This document shows positions 1 through 10,097 of a DNA stretch of 64,000 bases, in pieces. The stretch comes from Pachyseris speciosa (taxonomy: Eukaryota; Cnidaria; Anthozoa; Scleractinia; Pachyseridae): positions 422,501 to 486,500 of the forward strand of contig JAEMWC010000613.1 of the NCBI GenBank assembly GCA_016490735.1, written 5' to 3'. The position numbers were made by a program, and so were the translations under genes. The notes beneath the pieces were generated by a model. That model was not told the DNA's origin. It made no database searches and was given only the letters and a program-made list of their open reading frames with translations. Every line of letters begins with the position of its first letter. Within the stretch, counting starts at the first letter, position 1.

Positions 1-178
1 ACTGAACTGAACCTCTGGCGGTTGTTCTCTCCCTGTTCTCGTTTATAACCTACGATTTACTTTCTTCAAAATGCCTTTTTTTCGTTAATAGGGTGCTGCT
101 CCCTGGCAAACCAGGAGTTTATTAAACCAGAAGCGCATCACTAGGACCGTACACATGACAATCCCTCTACTGAGTCTA
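1..178. other. Unassigned left edge
   Basis: No coding or repeat signal was recognised in this short edge segment before the first MITE. Confidence 0.5.
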
Positions 179-410
179 TGTTACGGCATTTTTACAGACC
201 AATATATTTTTAGACTATCTTTTCCCGCGAAAAGGGCAACGAGGACGGCAACAGCAGGGAGAGCGCCGCAAAACAAAAGGCGGTTTAATGAGCGAAAACA
301 ATGGCTCTGCACGTGCAGATACTTGTGATGTCATCGGAACTCATGCAGGAGTCCGATATTCGCGGGAAATTCGACCTAAAAATAAATTGGTCTGTGAAAA
401 AGCCGTAACA
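179..410. mobile_element. MITE with ~35-bp terminal inverted repeats
   Basis: The left end begins TGTTACGGCATTTTTACAGACC and the right end is its near reverse complement, ending GGTCTGTGAAAAAGCCGTAACA, with similarity running about 35 bp inward. There is no open coding sequence, so this is a short non-autonomous DNA element of about 232 bp. The family cannot be named because no target duplication is clear. It ends only 6 bp before the next transposon. Confidence 0.7.
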
Positions 411-416
411 GGAATA

Positions 417-1344
417 CAGTCGAACCTCCCTTTACGGACACCTCTCTAATACGGACACCTCTGTAATACGGACAGTTCACTTGGTCCCGGGAAAATGCCC
501 ATACATTCTTTGTAAAAATAACGTCTATAATACGGACCCTCTATAATACGGACAACGGACACGAAATCTCGGCCCCAGAGAGAAAATTCATACAAACTTA
601 ACCTCTTTATTACGGACACTCTAATGATGACGACTCTTATTCAACACGATTTCCCGTTTGTCGTTACATATCAAAGTGTAATCAGTTGTCTCATTGTTCA
701 TACGATAACAGTATCATTTGTTTACAATCAGAAAAATTATACATCGACATGTCATTGCCATTTATCATCAAGATTTCTTATTCTTTGAAGACTCTCCAGT
801 TGTTGCTTTCCTTTTTCTACCTCTTTTCTTCTCGACATTTTCATTTACGGACAGCTGGGTTTTCTGTAAGATCTAAGCACTTCTCCAAACGCTCAATGAG
901 TTTGTGCGGTCCGGTGAAAATATATTCACATGGGATCTCCATGCCTAATCCTCCGCCCCGATTAACTGCCTTCCCACATACGTTGACAACTCCATTGGTC
1001 CCTGGCTTTGCAAGAAAATGTCTTATAAGTCCCAAACCCTCTTTCGTATTGACCAACATCAAAGGCATGTGCCCCACGACTCCGCTATCCTTGACAACGC
1101 TGACTGCATTTCCATATGTTTTTGGAATTGTACAGCTTGTATTGTAATGATTTGTACTGTCCATTAAACAATTTAAATGCACTTCAAAGACTTGTTTGGG
1201 CCAGTTTTAACTTAAAGAATATTTAACACCATCAATGGAGCCTTTAAAGTGACGTAATATTCATGACCTCTATACAACGGATACCTCTCTAATACGGACA
1301 CTTTGCTCTGTCCCTTCGGTGTCCGTATTAGAGAGGTTCGACTG
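417..1344. mobile_element. Tc1/mariner-pogo-like non-autonomous DNA transposon
   Basis: The element starts CAGTCGAACCTC and ends with its complement GAGAGGTTCGACTG. TA dinucleotides flank both sides (415-416 and 1345-1346), the target duplication expected of the Tc1/mariner/pogo superfamily. Each end carries several subterminal copies of a short motif (ctctaatacggacac or variants), likely transposase binding sites. No transposase (DDE domain, helix-turn-helix) is present in the 928 bp, so it would need a transposase supplied from elsewhere. A HIRAN-like fragment sits inside on the minus strand. Confidence 0.75.
841..1182 (-). pseudogene. HIRAN-like domain fragment inside the pogo-like element
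   Basis: A minus-strand open frame of about 113 codons has no ATG start (its first codon is GTG) and ends within the element. The middle reads YGNAVSVVKDSGVVGHMP, and later GGGLGMEIPCEYIFTG followed by a leucine-rich end. This order (hydrophobic strand, G-H-M/V-P turn, then a G-L-x-x-E-I-P-C-x-Y-x-F-x-G strand) matches HIRAN-like domains repeated in many uncharacterised cnidarian proteins. HIRAN domains of SNF2/HLTF proteins bind DNA ends, but no such role can be assumed here. It is probably a captured or decayed gene fragment. The identification rests on motif memory, without a profile search. Confidence 0.45.
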
Positions 1345-1380
1345 TATAAGGTAGGATAGTTGTACACTCCTTGAGATGGG

Positions 1381-1830
1381 CTCCTGCTTTAACCAGCCTT
1401 CTCCCTCCCCATTTGGCCTTTGGAAGCGAGGGGGCGGGGAGAGGATGCTTGCAGGTAAGAAGTAATTTTGAGGAATACGTTTGCGTTCCCGAACTGCCAC
1501 AAGAACGACAAAATCAAACGAAATCTTTCTAGAACGCCGGACTACTTCATACAGTGCTGAAAAAGAGTGTTCTTTGGTTCAAGAAGGCGAGGAACGAGAA
1601 GGCAAAACTGAAGTCGGGTTGAGGTCAAGGAATCCTCCCTTCCTTTCCTTCTCCAAGACTTTACACGGACTGGCTGCCCGCTATTGTTGTCGTCACGGAT
1701 AACACTAAACGACCAGTAGTTCATGCAGGTCATTTAGGTACTAACATCTTGAATTTTGACTCAAGTCGAAAACCTTGAAACCTTCCTTGATTTGCGCTCG
1801 TGACGAAAACGCGGAAACTAACAATCAATC
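1381..1830. repeat. Old direct duplication, copy 1
   Basis: Ordered blocks shared with 2262-2690 include a purine-rich segment with gagaggatgcttgca, gcactgccacaag-like text, ggactacttcatacag, ggttcaagaa, a cag(t/c)agttc block and gaaaccttc(c/t)ttga followed by cgtgacgaa. The blocks stay collinear but are clearly diverged, so the duplication is old. No coding potential is apparent. Confidence 0.6.
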
Positions 1831-2261
1831 TGGGAGAAGGGGCAAACCGAGAGAACCTGTAATAGACCAGTCCTGGTATACCTGCTCTAGTATACCCTCT
1901 GGTCGGTCAACTTTGACACTACTTGACAAGAAACGTGAACAGAGATGTAGATGATCTGAAACATAAAATGTATCTCACTTCTAACCTCTTGAAGCAGAAG
2001 AACATCGACGACTAACAGACCATTAAATCTACTCAGAAATACGCACCAGTTTCATCCTATGAAGTTAACTTCACTATAATGGTGTCAAAGAGCACAACAG
2101 GAAATCAATTGAAGCAAGAGGGGGATGGGGCTGTTACTCTTTACTTTTGGTCCTGTTTTCGTTTTTTTATCCCATTCTGGGTAAGATTTGGTTTGTTCAA
2201 AATGTCTTTTTGTAGAGGAAACTACCTGGAAAACTAGCAGTTTCGTGTAGTGTGTTTCTTT

Positions 2262-2690
2262 TCGATATCAGCCCATTGGCCCCCTTTGGTCTTTTGGAGA
2301 GAGGAGAGGAAGAGGATACTTGCATTGAAGAGGTAGGTTTAAGGGATCCGTTTGCACCCCCGCACTGCCACAAGCAAAACAAAATGTAACGGACTACTTC
2401 ATACAATATTGTATAAGAGTGTATTATATGGTTCAAGAACATGAAGACGGGTTTAGGTTAGGTTAGGTTATCCTCTTTTCCTTTTCCTGAACGGCCGAGT
2501 AAAAGACCACTTTACAGGCCCGGACTTGCCTGAGTTGAGTAATGCTGAGGCTTAATGACTGTTGTTATCAATAACCAGCAGTTCGGTGCTTTTTTGCCGG
2601 TCATTTAGCCACAGCTCGAAGTTTGAAGCAACTCGAACTTGAAACCTTCTTTGACTTGTGCTTGTGACGAAGGGGCGGAAGAAAGATCTA
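2262..2690. repeat. Old direct duplication, copy 2
   Basis: This is the collinear partner of 1381-1830, about 880 bp downstream. It contains a short TTAGG run (three units near 2455) that is absent from copy 1 and too short to count as telomeric. Confidence 0.6.
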
Positions 2691-2699
2691 AATGACTAC

Positions 2700-3390
2700 G
2701 TGCTCCTCAGAATAACTTCCTTGATCAAAACGGACGAACAATTGTTCTGGGACGTCCAGTACACATGGATCACTGTATGCTAGCAGTCCCTGAACGTAAT
2801 CCCTCAAAAACGGGGCGAGATTGGAGCGAGCAGAACAAAAAAAGCGATAATTAAAGGAACTGGATCATTGATCAATTTCATACATCAACTAGAATTGGAA
2901 CTACAGGGACTACGGAGCGGTTTTTGGAGTGCGGGGGTAGCGGGGGGCGGGGGCGGATACAGGGAGTGACGACATTAGGGGGTCCGAAGGCTTGCTCCGG
3001 CGGGAAAATTTTAAATTTAAATCTTTGGAAGCGTATAAATGCATCTAGTGTCGGAGACTGGCGCTAGCATTAGAGATTGCGTGATTTAAGCAGACTTAAC
3101 TTGATAATAGGAAACCAATGTGGATATCAATTTCGTGCAATAAGTAGTTTTTTAAATAGCCGACGATATGTGTCAAGGACCGGAAATCAACGTTTAGTGC
3201 GCTCTCATGCAATGTAGAGTATAACAGATAAGCATGCAGTGGTTTTGCGTGCTGTTGAGAGTTCAGTTGAGAGTTAGTTGACCTTGTAAACCAGTCGAGG
3301 GAAGTTTACCAAACCAGTTTGTTAACCAGTTGAGAAGGAGCCTGTGAGCCAATAAACCTACCTGTGGATCTGTGAGTATATTTGCCCTGA
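2700..3390. other. Unassigned intergenic segment
   Basis: No coding exon, RNA or terminal-repeat structure was recognised. A G-rich stretch near 2930-2965 is the only compositional feature. Confidence 0.5.
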
Positions 3391-3391
3391 T

Positions 3392-3869
3392 TTATTTTCC
3401 CTTTTGTGAGATTCTTGGGGAATCGTTATTCTTGGAGGCAACGTTTCCCACACTAGGTTTGGAAGTTTGATTCCTTAAAGGATCCGAAATATCGTTACCA
3501 GCTACAAATTCCTTTGTAAAAGCTATAAGGAAAATTATGTCTGTTCTCTTTGTGGTTGTTAAGCAATGTCCGGCTTTGCTAATCCTTGTTTGAGTCATTG
3601 ATCAGCGAACCCACGTTTTCCGGCACTCTTCGAGTACTTGAAAAGGATCTCTCGCCATCTGCAGTCATTGCCGGATTGACAACGGAAGATAGTTTACAGA
3701 TAGTTATGACACTGGTCATAATCTTCTCGAGTTCAGACAACTTCTTGATCTTGATTAAAATGCCATCACAACAAGAAAATTGCCTGTCCTCCAGTAACAC
3801 TTGGAAGATTTCCAGCAGAGAATTTATAATTAACGCTCCAACCCTCTGAACATCGTCTCCGCAATCCAT
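3392..3869 (-). pseudogene. Decayed hAT-family transposase C-terminus
   Basis: Two overlapping minus-strand frames together resemble the C-terminal dimerisation region of hAT transposases. The upstream frame (3869 to 3579) holds a hydrophobic helix, then VVNPAMTADGERSFSSTRRV, close to the family signature (hydrophobic-P-A-x-x-x-x-x-E-R-S-F-S-x-x-R-R). After a frame change near 3590 the lower frame resumes with MTQ and a segment ending KEFVAGND, like the terminal helix of these enzymes. The N-terminal zinc finger and the acidic catalytic residues are missing. The frameshift and the short length mean it is dead. No terminal inverted repeats were identified around it. Confidence 0.65.
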
Positions 3870-4168
3870 GCCAAGAACTCTAATCTGCTGTCACATAAGC
3901 GACAATAATATAAATGCAAACTATTTTCAGATGATATAACTGATCGATTAAAATAGAACAAAACAAACAGAAAGAAAGAAAACAACACAAACGAACTGAG
4001 TTGGATGAAAATCGTTGCAATTTATATAAAAAGGGCAAGTATTCATTCGAATTTCATTTAAAAGTTGTAGCTTATCTGTACTGCCATGATTGCAAGTTTG
4101 CCGCTTAAGTACTCATTTCATGTTGTCATTTCGTTGTCCCTTGTATAATGCACCAGTCAATGTTTAGC

Positions 4169-4280
4169 CCCAGGGAAGGGGTCCGGATATACCCAGGGAG
4201 ATTTGACATTTTACCTTATTTTAATGTCAAATACTCTGCCCAGGGGACAAGTGCAGTTGTCAGATACCCCTTCCACTGGG
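4169..4280. repeat. Small foldback repeat
   Basis: Outer arms (cccagggaaggggt and accccttccactggg) and inner arms (atttgacatt and aatgtcaaat) are inverted around an AT-rich centre, giving a nested hairpin of about 112 bp. It looks like a degenerate miniature foldback element. Confidence 0.5.
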
Positions 4281-4340
4281 ATAAACAGCCAAACAAAACA
4301 ACAACAACAAAACAAACAAACAAACAAAACACACACACAA
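4279..4340. repeat. CAA/CAAA low-complexity tract with (AC)n
   Basis: An A-rich tract of CAA, CAAA and AC units. On the minus strand it lies in the intron just after the 4346 splice donor. Confidence 0.85.
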
Positions 4341-4345
4341 CTCAC

Positions 4346-4614
4346 CTGCTTTTAGCCTCAAAAAGCTTCATTGCACGAGCTGATACAGGGGTTGCGACTT
4401 CGCTAGTCACTTCCCTTTCAAAAGGAAAGGATCGTCGCTGTTGCTTCGGTTTGACTTCAGGGATGACTGGCAGAAGCTGATGATCTTCATGTGCCTCATC
4501 TCTTGCTAGGTTGAATGGGCTGTACCTGTTACCTCGTCGCTTTTCCTTGTCCTTCATCGTGTTCTCATTCGAGATTCTATCATCTTTTTTTCCTTTCTCA
4601 TCATCATTGCTCAA
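4346..4614 (-). CDS. Coding exon of an unrecognised gene (consensus splice donor)
   Basis: The minus-strand reading frame encodes about 90 residues. It begins very charged (DDEKGKKDD and KDKEKRRGNR), then has HQLLPVIPEVKPKQQRRSFPF, and ends SARAMKLFEAKSR. At the lower-coordinate edge the exon ends in CAG followed directly by GTGAGT (donor GT at 4345-4344), a textbook splice donor. Reading through it gives an immediate TGA, which supports a real exon end. The frame stays open upstream to about 4650, with no ATG before a TAG. The start is therefore either the internal ATG in NENTMKDKEK or an upstream exon. Composition suggests a disordered, possibly nuclear protein. I do not recognise the family, and the following exons at lower coordinates were not found. 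Confidence 0.5.
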
Positions 4615-4619
4615 GGGAA

Positions 4620-5334
4620 GCTCAGTGAATGTGCACTGTTGTTCCGCTACGTTCTAGCGCCCACACGCACCACCCTCGTATCCAGGGTCTTCGTTCCCCT
4701 TGACTAGCGGTCGGGAAACGAACGACCATGGAAAGATCTGATTTGAAATTCCGAAACTATCGGACTTCCGGCTAAACTGCGCGTGCTTAGGGATCAGAGG
4801 TTTTGTAAGAGTTCTGTTGTACTTCCGTTTATTTGAATTGTTTGAAAAAGCTAATCAGAGTCGTCAACCTATCGGATCTTTCGATAGTCGCTCGTTTCGT
4901 CAAGCCAGCATGCGCAGTACGGAGCGAAGACTCGAGGGACGAGAATGCCACACACACGCAATCGGATTTAGTGACAACTGTTTGCACATGCTCTAGATGC
5001 CAATCACAGAACACCATGTTGATTTCACACGCGCCCAGAAGCGTAACGCGCTTTCAGAACTGATGAAACAACAAAAAGAAAACAATGGGGAGCAAAGATG
5101 CAATGTGAACTTTAATTAAGAAAAATCAATGATAATACGCTTAATTAAAGGATTTATGAACTCTGCACAAATAGAATATAATGCGCTAGAGCATGTTAAT
5201 CTTTCCGGTAAAGTGGCAGGAGGGTTTGTTGGAATCACCCAAGCAGACTCTGCAAGAGATCGCTGGTGTAACTCATAACGAAAGAGCTACAATGTCGTAG
5301 GGCACGAAAACAATGTTTAACGTACGTTGGAGGG
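4620..5334. other. CpG-containing segment upstream of the 4346-4614 exon
   Basis: Relative to neighbouring AT-rich DNA this stretch has more CpG, especially 4655-4790 and 4860-5050. That would fit a promoter or 5' exon for the minus-strand exon, but no core promoter motif can be assigned. Confidence 0.25.
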
Positions 5335-6065
5335 GGAAATGAGGCTAATCATAGAGACCTCGGAAAAGCAAGAATGCGTCAAGATGAAGAGGATGTTCTT
5401 AAGCTGGTGTCATGCTTCACCAGGTATGAGGTTTTCGGTCGTAAGGAAAACCTAGTTGCAGTCACAACCCCGGGCTGTTGCTAGCGAAGAAATTAAACGT
5501 GACCTGCTGGGCGCAGAAGAAATTTCCCAGACTGTCGTAAAAGAGTTTGTGCATGACACAATAATCAAGAAAGACGTTAAGTTTCATGACAGCGTCAAAC
5601 AACAGACTGAAGCTCAATACCTTTGAAACCTTGTACTCTGTACCATTTCCACTAGATAACAACAAGACGGTTGCCACAAAGGTAGGCAGAGATCTCCTGA
5701 GGCGTGTTGTGGTAGCCTTAGAATCTGGTCGTTACGTCGATGTAGATGAACTTTTGCAAATAGAACACTCTGCTGTCAACCTTTCAATTGCCACACCCAA
5801 TGGAAGTCTGAGGGAAGCATCAGCTAAGTCGGATTTGAGCAAGATATTGCAAAAGAATGTTTGTCAGAGCCAGCCCCCTATCAGCCAGAATGAGACATGC
5901 TCTATTATCGACTGGAATGCGGGTATTTAATCTCTGGCAAATGCCTTTGCTGCAAAGACGTTTGGTAAATGGTGTGACAAGTTCAGTGCGTATGTTACCT
6001 CGCACTTTTCTGATAAATACACAACAGTCGATGTAGCATGTTTGTCTCCGCTGTTTGTGCTGCAG
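5335..6065 (+). pseudogene. Decayed copy of a multicopy cnidarian gene family
   Basis: Joined across frame changes, the plus strand reads like an uncharacterised protein family that is highly repeated in cnidarian genomes. The order is a QDEEDVLKLVSCF-type segment, then a phenylalanine/lysine-rich stretch, KLNTFETLYSV, a central K-V-G-R-D-L-L-R-R-V-V-V-A segment, VDVDELLQIEH, the hallmark ATPNGSLREASAKSDLSKIL, and TCSIIDWNAGI. In the family the last motif normally reads IIDGM. A stop follows at about 5928-5930, and the homology continues as TFGKWCDKF...FSDKYTTVDV to about 6035. At least one frameshift near 5475 and this stop show that it is not functional. The family's biochemical function is not known to me. 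Confidence 0.55.
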
Positions 6066-6360
6066 TACCTAATTTCACCCTATTTCACCACACTGGTTGT
6101 GTTTTTCTTTTTCGAATTCTTTCTTCCTTTTTTATTTTCTTAGTAGGGGGAGGGGGTTGCATTTTGCCACCTATCGTAATTTGCTGGAAATGAAATTCGG
6201 CAGGCATAAATGTACGTCCAATTGTTTCCTTTGCGGTCCGCGTATAACACGAGGGTTAACTCCTTATTTCTCAATAGAAATCCCGTTGCCATGGAAGCAT
6301 AAAGACACCTGAACAACCAAGTTTCTGTTCCAGATCAGGTTTAGAAAAAGCCAAAATATG

Positions 6361-6396
6361 AAAAAAAAAAAAAAAAAAAACAAAACAAAACAAAAC
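6361..6396. repeat. Poly-A / CAAAA tract
   Basis: Twenty A residues followed by CAAAA units. It could be an old retroelement tail on the plus strand, but no element body was recognised upstream. Confidence 0.8.
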
Positions 6397-6399
6397 TAA

Positions 6400-7160
6400 T
6401 GTTCATCGATAGTGCGTTCTAATCCACTCCTCATTTTCCAGCTAATTACTAGGGCTTAGTCTTGGAACACGGTCGATTGAACACATTTTCCAGATGTTTG
6501 CCAAATCGCCAAAAGTAAACATCTGACCTGCACCCACAACGAGTCTGATTTAGCGCGTATTATGAATTTTTTTTATATATTCCGATCCGCAGAAAATCAT
6601 AGATCAGTTTGCTGTTTGAATTCAAGGTTGCAAGAGACCGGCTGTTATTTTTTTGGACGACCAGATTATCTTGATACATCCATTATGAAAAGATTCTTAA
6701 AAAAAAAATCCCGCAAATCCTTACGGGCTAAGCAGTTCCAAAGATCGAAGTTTGTAAATTTTGAAATGATGAAAGCTACTGTTAAGACTTCTTAACCAGT
6801 AGTTGTTTAAAGCCATAATAAGATGTCTTGCTTACGTACTTTACTTTTTTTTTTACTAGCGGTAACTTGTGTCGTACTCAAAAGACATGCATAAAGACCT
6901 TCCAACGGAGTGTCCTATCTCCTTTTTAACTAATTAAAGTAAAACTGTGAAACAAAAGAAAATAAACATGTTTGAAAGGACGCGGGCAGCTCGGCGCCAA
7001 GCAAATGAAAAGATGGCAGTAATCAATCAAGTCGGTTTGCCAGAACAGGTAAAATTTTAATTAGCTTACACACCCTAACCAAGAAGTGATAAAAGAACGA
7101 CGAAAGGAGATTTGCTTATCTACGCGAAAAAAAAACATTTTTATCACCAGTTAACGCCTA
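6400..7160. other. Unassigned AT-rich DNA
   Basis: No supportable gene, RNA or repeat. Open frames here lack conserved motifs. Confidence 0.5.
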
Positions 7161-7174
7161 AAACAGATTTAACA

Positions 7175-7331
7175 GGCTTTTCAGGCTTCATTTCGCAATT
7201 GCATAAATTGCGTTCACAACTGCGAGGATCATTCTTCATTTGATTTCATTTCCGCAGTTCAGATATGATTCATTTCGTATATCATTCACACTCATTTCTT
7301 TCACGGGAACATATGAACCCACGGTTGACCT

Positions 7332-7372
<41 letters not shown>

Positions 7373-7497
7373 ATCGCAACGGTAATCGCGAGGTCACGGG
7401 TTCAAACCCCGTTGAGGTCCTGAATTTTTTTCAGGCTTCTTTTCGCAATTGCATAAATTGCGTTCACAACTGCGAGGATCATTCTTCATTTGATTTG
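7175..7497 (+). mobile_element. tRNA-derived SINE, partly tandem, with 12-bp target duplication
   Basis: A tRNA-like head at 7347-7420 has a clear A box (tagctcagttgg) and B box (ggttcaaac) and a pairable acceptor stem. The anticodon stem is mismatched, so it is not a working tRNA. A body follows (cttttcgcaattgcataaattgcg... to 7497). A second copy of that body at 7181-7245 precedes the head, so the insert is about 1.3 head-to-tail units. The 12-bp sequence acagatttaaca at 7163-7174 recurs exactly at 7498-7509. This target duplication shows the dimeric structure inserted as one piece. Confidence 0.8.
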
Positions 7498-7509
7498 ACA
7501 GATTTAACA

Positions 7510-10097
7510 TTTAATTAATGCACCACAGCGTTCTCCTGTACCGGATTGTTTTGGGTTGCGGCCAAATTAAGGGGAGAGGAAAGGCTTATAGAATTAATGA
7601 AAAACAATGTTCGAAGATATTTGCTATTGTTGAGACTCAAGATCCTGTTGGGTTGTAGTTGTTTTCGACAAGTAGTAGATAAAGGAAATTCAGGTAGAAA
7701 TTTTAAGTCTATTAATTTTACACCTCACTTAAACGTAGGTTTCAAGCTGGCTAAGAATCAAATATGATTCATTAAAAATTTACTTTTTCACTCCTAGCTA
7801 GAGTAAGAATTGTGTTGATTATGGGGAAAATGTGTTACTGCACGGTAATGATTGACAGAGAGGTGTACTTTCGTTTGGCACACGTTCAGTAAACGCTGGT
7901 TCCAAACTTAAATTCCGAGGAAGATTTCCCAAAGTTGCAAGCAAATATAAAATCTTCTGAATGGTATACAGTTATGCGGCGTAATTTATAGATATGGAGG
8001 TAGTTTGCTCTTCAGCCTGTTGAAAGGGCCACATTTTCCTGTCGCTCTGTCGTTTCGCACAGACTCTCTGTCGTTTCGCACAGACTGACTTGCCAAATTT
8101 ATGGTCTTTTCTTGATGTAGATTAAACTTCTCTTGCTCCTCCTACTTAGTAGTCAGTGCTGGCGCGGATGGCTTTTACCGTAAGGTGAGCGGTTGGGAAA
8201 CCGCTAGAATCACGCCGAGAGCATACTGTAGTTTGACGTTCCCGCAAGAATGCGACAAAATGATAGTGGATACATGTAGCATCAGTATCACAGAAACGGA
8301 AAAAAAACTAAAGACAAATAGTACTTTAAGAGCAATAAAGAGTGCTGACGAATTGAGCTGTTTGTTGGTAACGTCAAGAAACACAAGGAGTAACTTTTTC
8401 AAGCCGATCGATGACGCCGGAGTATTGGTTTTACATTAAAAGAGCCACAAATGAACAACATTCCAATTTTTAAAAGAAAAGTGGTCTAAACTTCTGTCAG
8501 CCAATAAGTTTTACTTTCGGTCTGAGAATTGAAAATAATCTTTAAAACATCTAATCGATGGTTCTTATTATCAATTTCCTCAAAAGCTTTTCTGGTCATA
8601 AAAATTAAATATAAGCTGGCTTTATTTCCTAAGGTAGTTATATGCTTGACACATGCTATGCTTCAAGACTATTCCACACTGACATTCCATTTGCTGTACA
8701 GCCTCGTTGTATGAGAAAACAAAACTGGACAATTTAAATTTCCGTTAGGCAAAACTGAGGTTTTTCTTTTCTGTATTCAGGAAAGCAATAAGCGCTTTAT
8801 TACATTAAAAAGCTTTTAACTCATTATCCCGGTTTAAGTAATCAGGAAAAATATTTCTGGGTCGTGTGGATATTTTTACAAATACATACCTTTTTACAAT
8901 ATCTTTTCGCATTGTTTTAACAAGTGTTCAATTCATATAGTTACCGTAAGGGAATGAAAAGTGGAATGACCTTCCAACGAGATCATAGTTAGTTCAATGG
9001 CAAAAGTTATGACTGGAGAATTTTTCATGACTATTCGATTAAGAACTAGTATAACAAGTTTTAGGCGCAAATTCCGCGTCAGTGTGCAAAATTTGAAACA
9101 GAAAGCATCGTAAACAAAAACAACAATAAGGCTCGCGACATTTATTTTGGCGTCAAATCTACCAGTATACGGCTCTGAATAGTTATTTATCAATAACCTT
9201 AGCAACACAAAGTATTACACTGTGCAAACAGCAGGAACCGGCGCCATACACATCAAACATTGGCGGGAAAATATTGAATAAAATTGGAATGGCCGCTCGA
9301 AATCTCCCGTCGAAATCCTGAAAAAGACCACAGGACATCGCTTTTAAAGCTTGATTTTCCTTTACAAGCTACGCTTGTCTGTTGTGTTATATTTCGTGTT
9401 TATAATTTCGTCGTTTTTATGCTTTTGGGAAATCAGGCAATTTTGCTAGTTAACGCGGATCGGCTTGGCCTTTCAAATATTATATTTTGGAGGTATTTTC
9501 AAGATCATTACGATGTTAGATTAATTTCTAGGCAAAACGCCATTGAAAATAATACAGCCCTAGTATTTTCGCCCGGCATTCATAAGTCAATCGGCGGAAA
9601 AGGAAGTATTAAAAAATTGACACACGACCGCAATATTAGACAACATTTAAAGCATTTGGGAACGAAAAACAGAACTTTCTGGCGGTTAGAGTCCCTTATA
9701 ATTTAGCTAATATGTCCGCACCGACTTATAAGATTCTCCCTGCCCGTTTAAAGCCTTACGTGAGCGTAGTAAGAAAAAAAAATTGTTCATTAAAATTTCA
9801 TGTTCATTATTTCGCGTGTCATTATAACATGAGATGAGAAAATGTTTTCAGCCAATAGCAAGCGATCGCTTTGTCTATTACTTCACTCTCTCTGAATTAA
9901 ACGCAAATACTATCATTGTTACATCGACAATACGAAAACATCATGAAGTTTGCTTTCGGCTTCCCCATCGGGACAGTGATCTTTCAAATACAGCTCGCAT
10001 CGACATGGTGACTCGCTCGCGAAACAAAACAATTTTATGAACAAGCCAAACCACCGCCGGATCAAGATACCGTCCAAACAGGCGCTTGACAGCGATC
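7510..10097. other. Long unassigned stretch
   Basis: No coding region could be supported. An open frame at 9284-9706 begins on TTG and has no recognisable motif. The only repeat found is a perfect 21-bp direct repeat at 8045-8065 and 8066-8086. The last ~130 bp (from about 9960) are CpG-richer and may hold the promoter of the gene at 10098. Confidence 0.5.
8045..8086. repeat. Perfect 21-bp tandem duplication
   Basis: Two exact adjacent copies of ctctgtcgtttcgcacagact. Confidence 0.95.

Noticed and set aside
2452..2470. Telomeric TTAGG array
   Set aside because: Only about three units, inside an old duplication; cnidarian telomeres are normally TTAGGG.
7347..7420. Functional tRNA gene
   Set aside because: A and B boxes and the acceptor stem are present, but the anticodon stem does not pair in register and the head is fused to a SINE body with target duplications.
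9284..9706. 140-codon protein gene
   Set aside because: Begins on TTG; the first in-frame ATG is far inside, there are no conserved motifs, and the composition follows AT-rich background.
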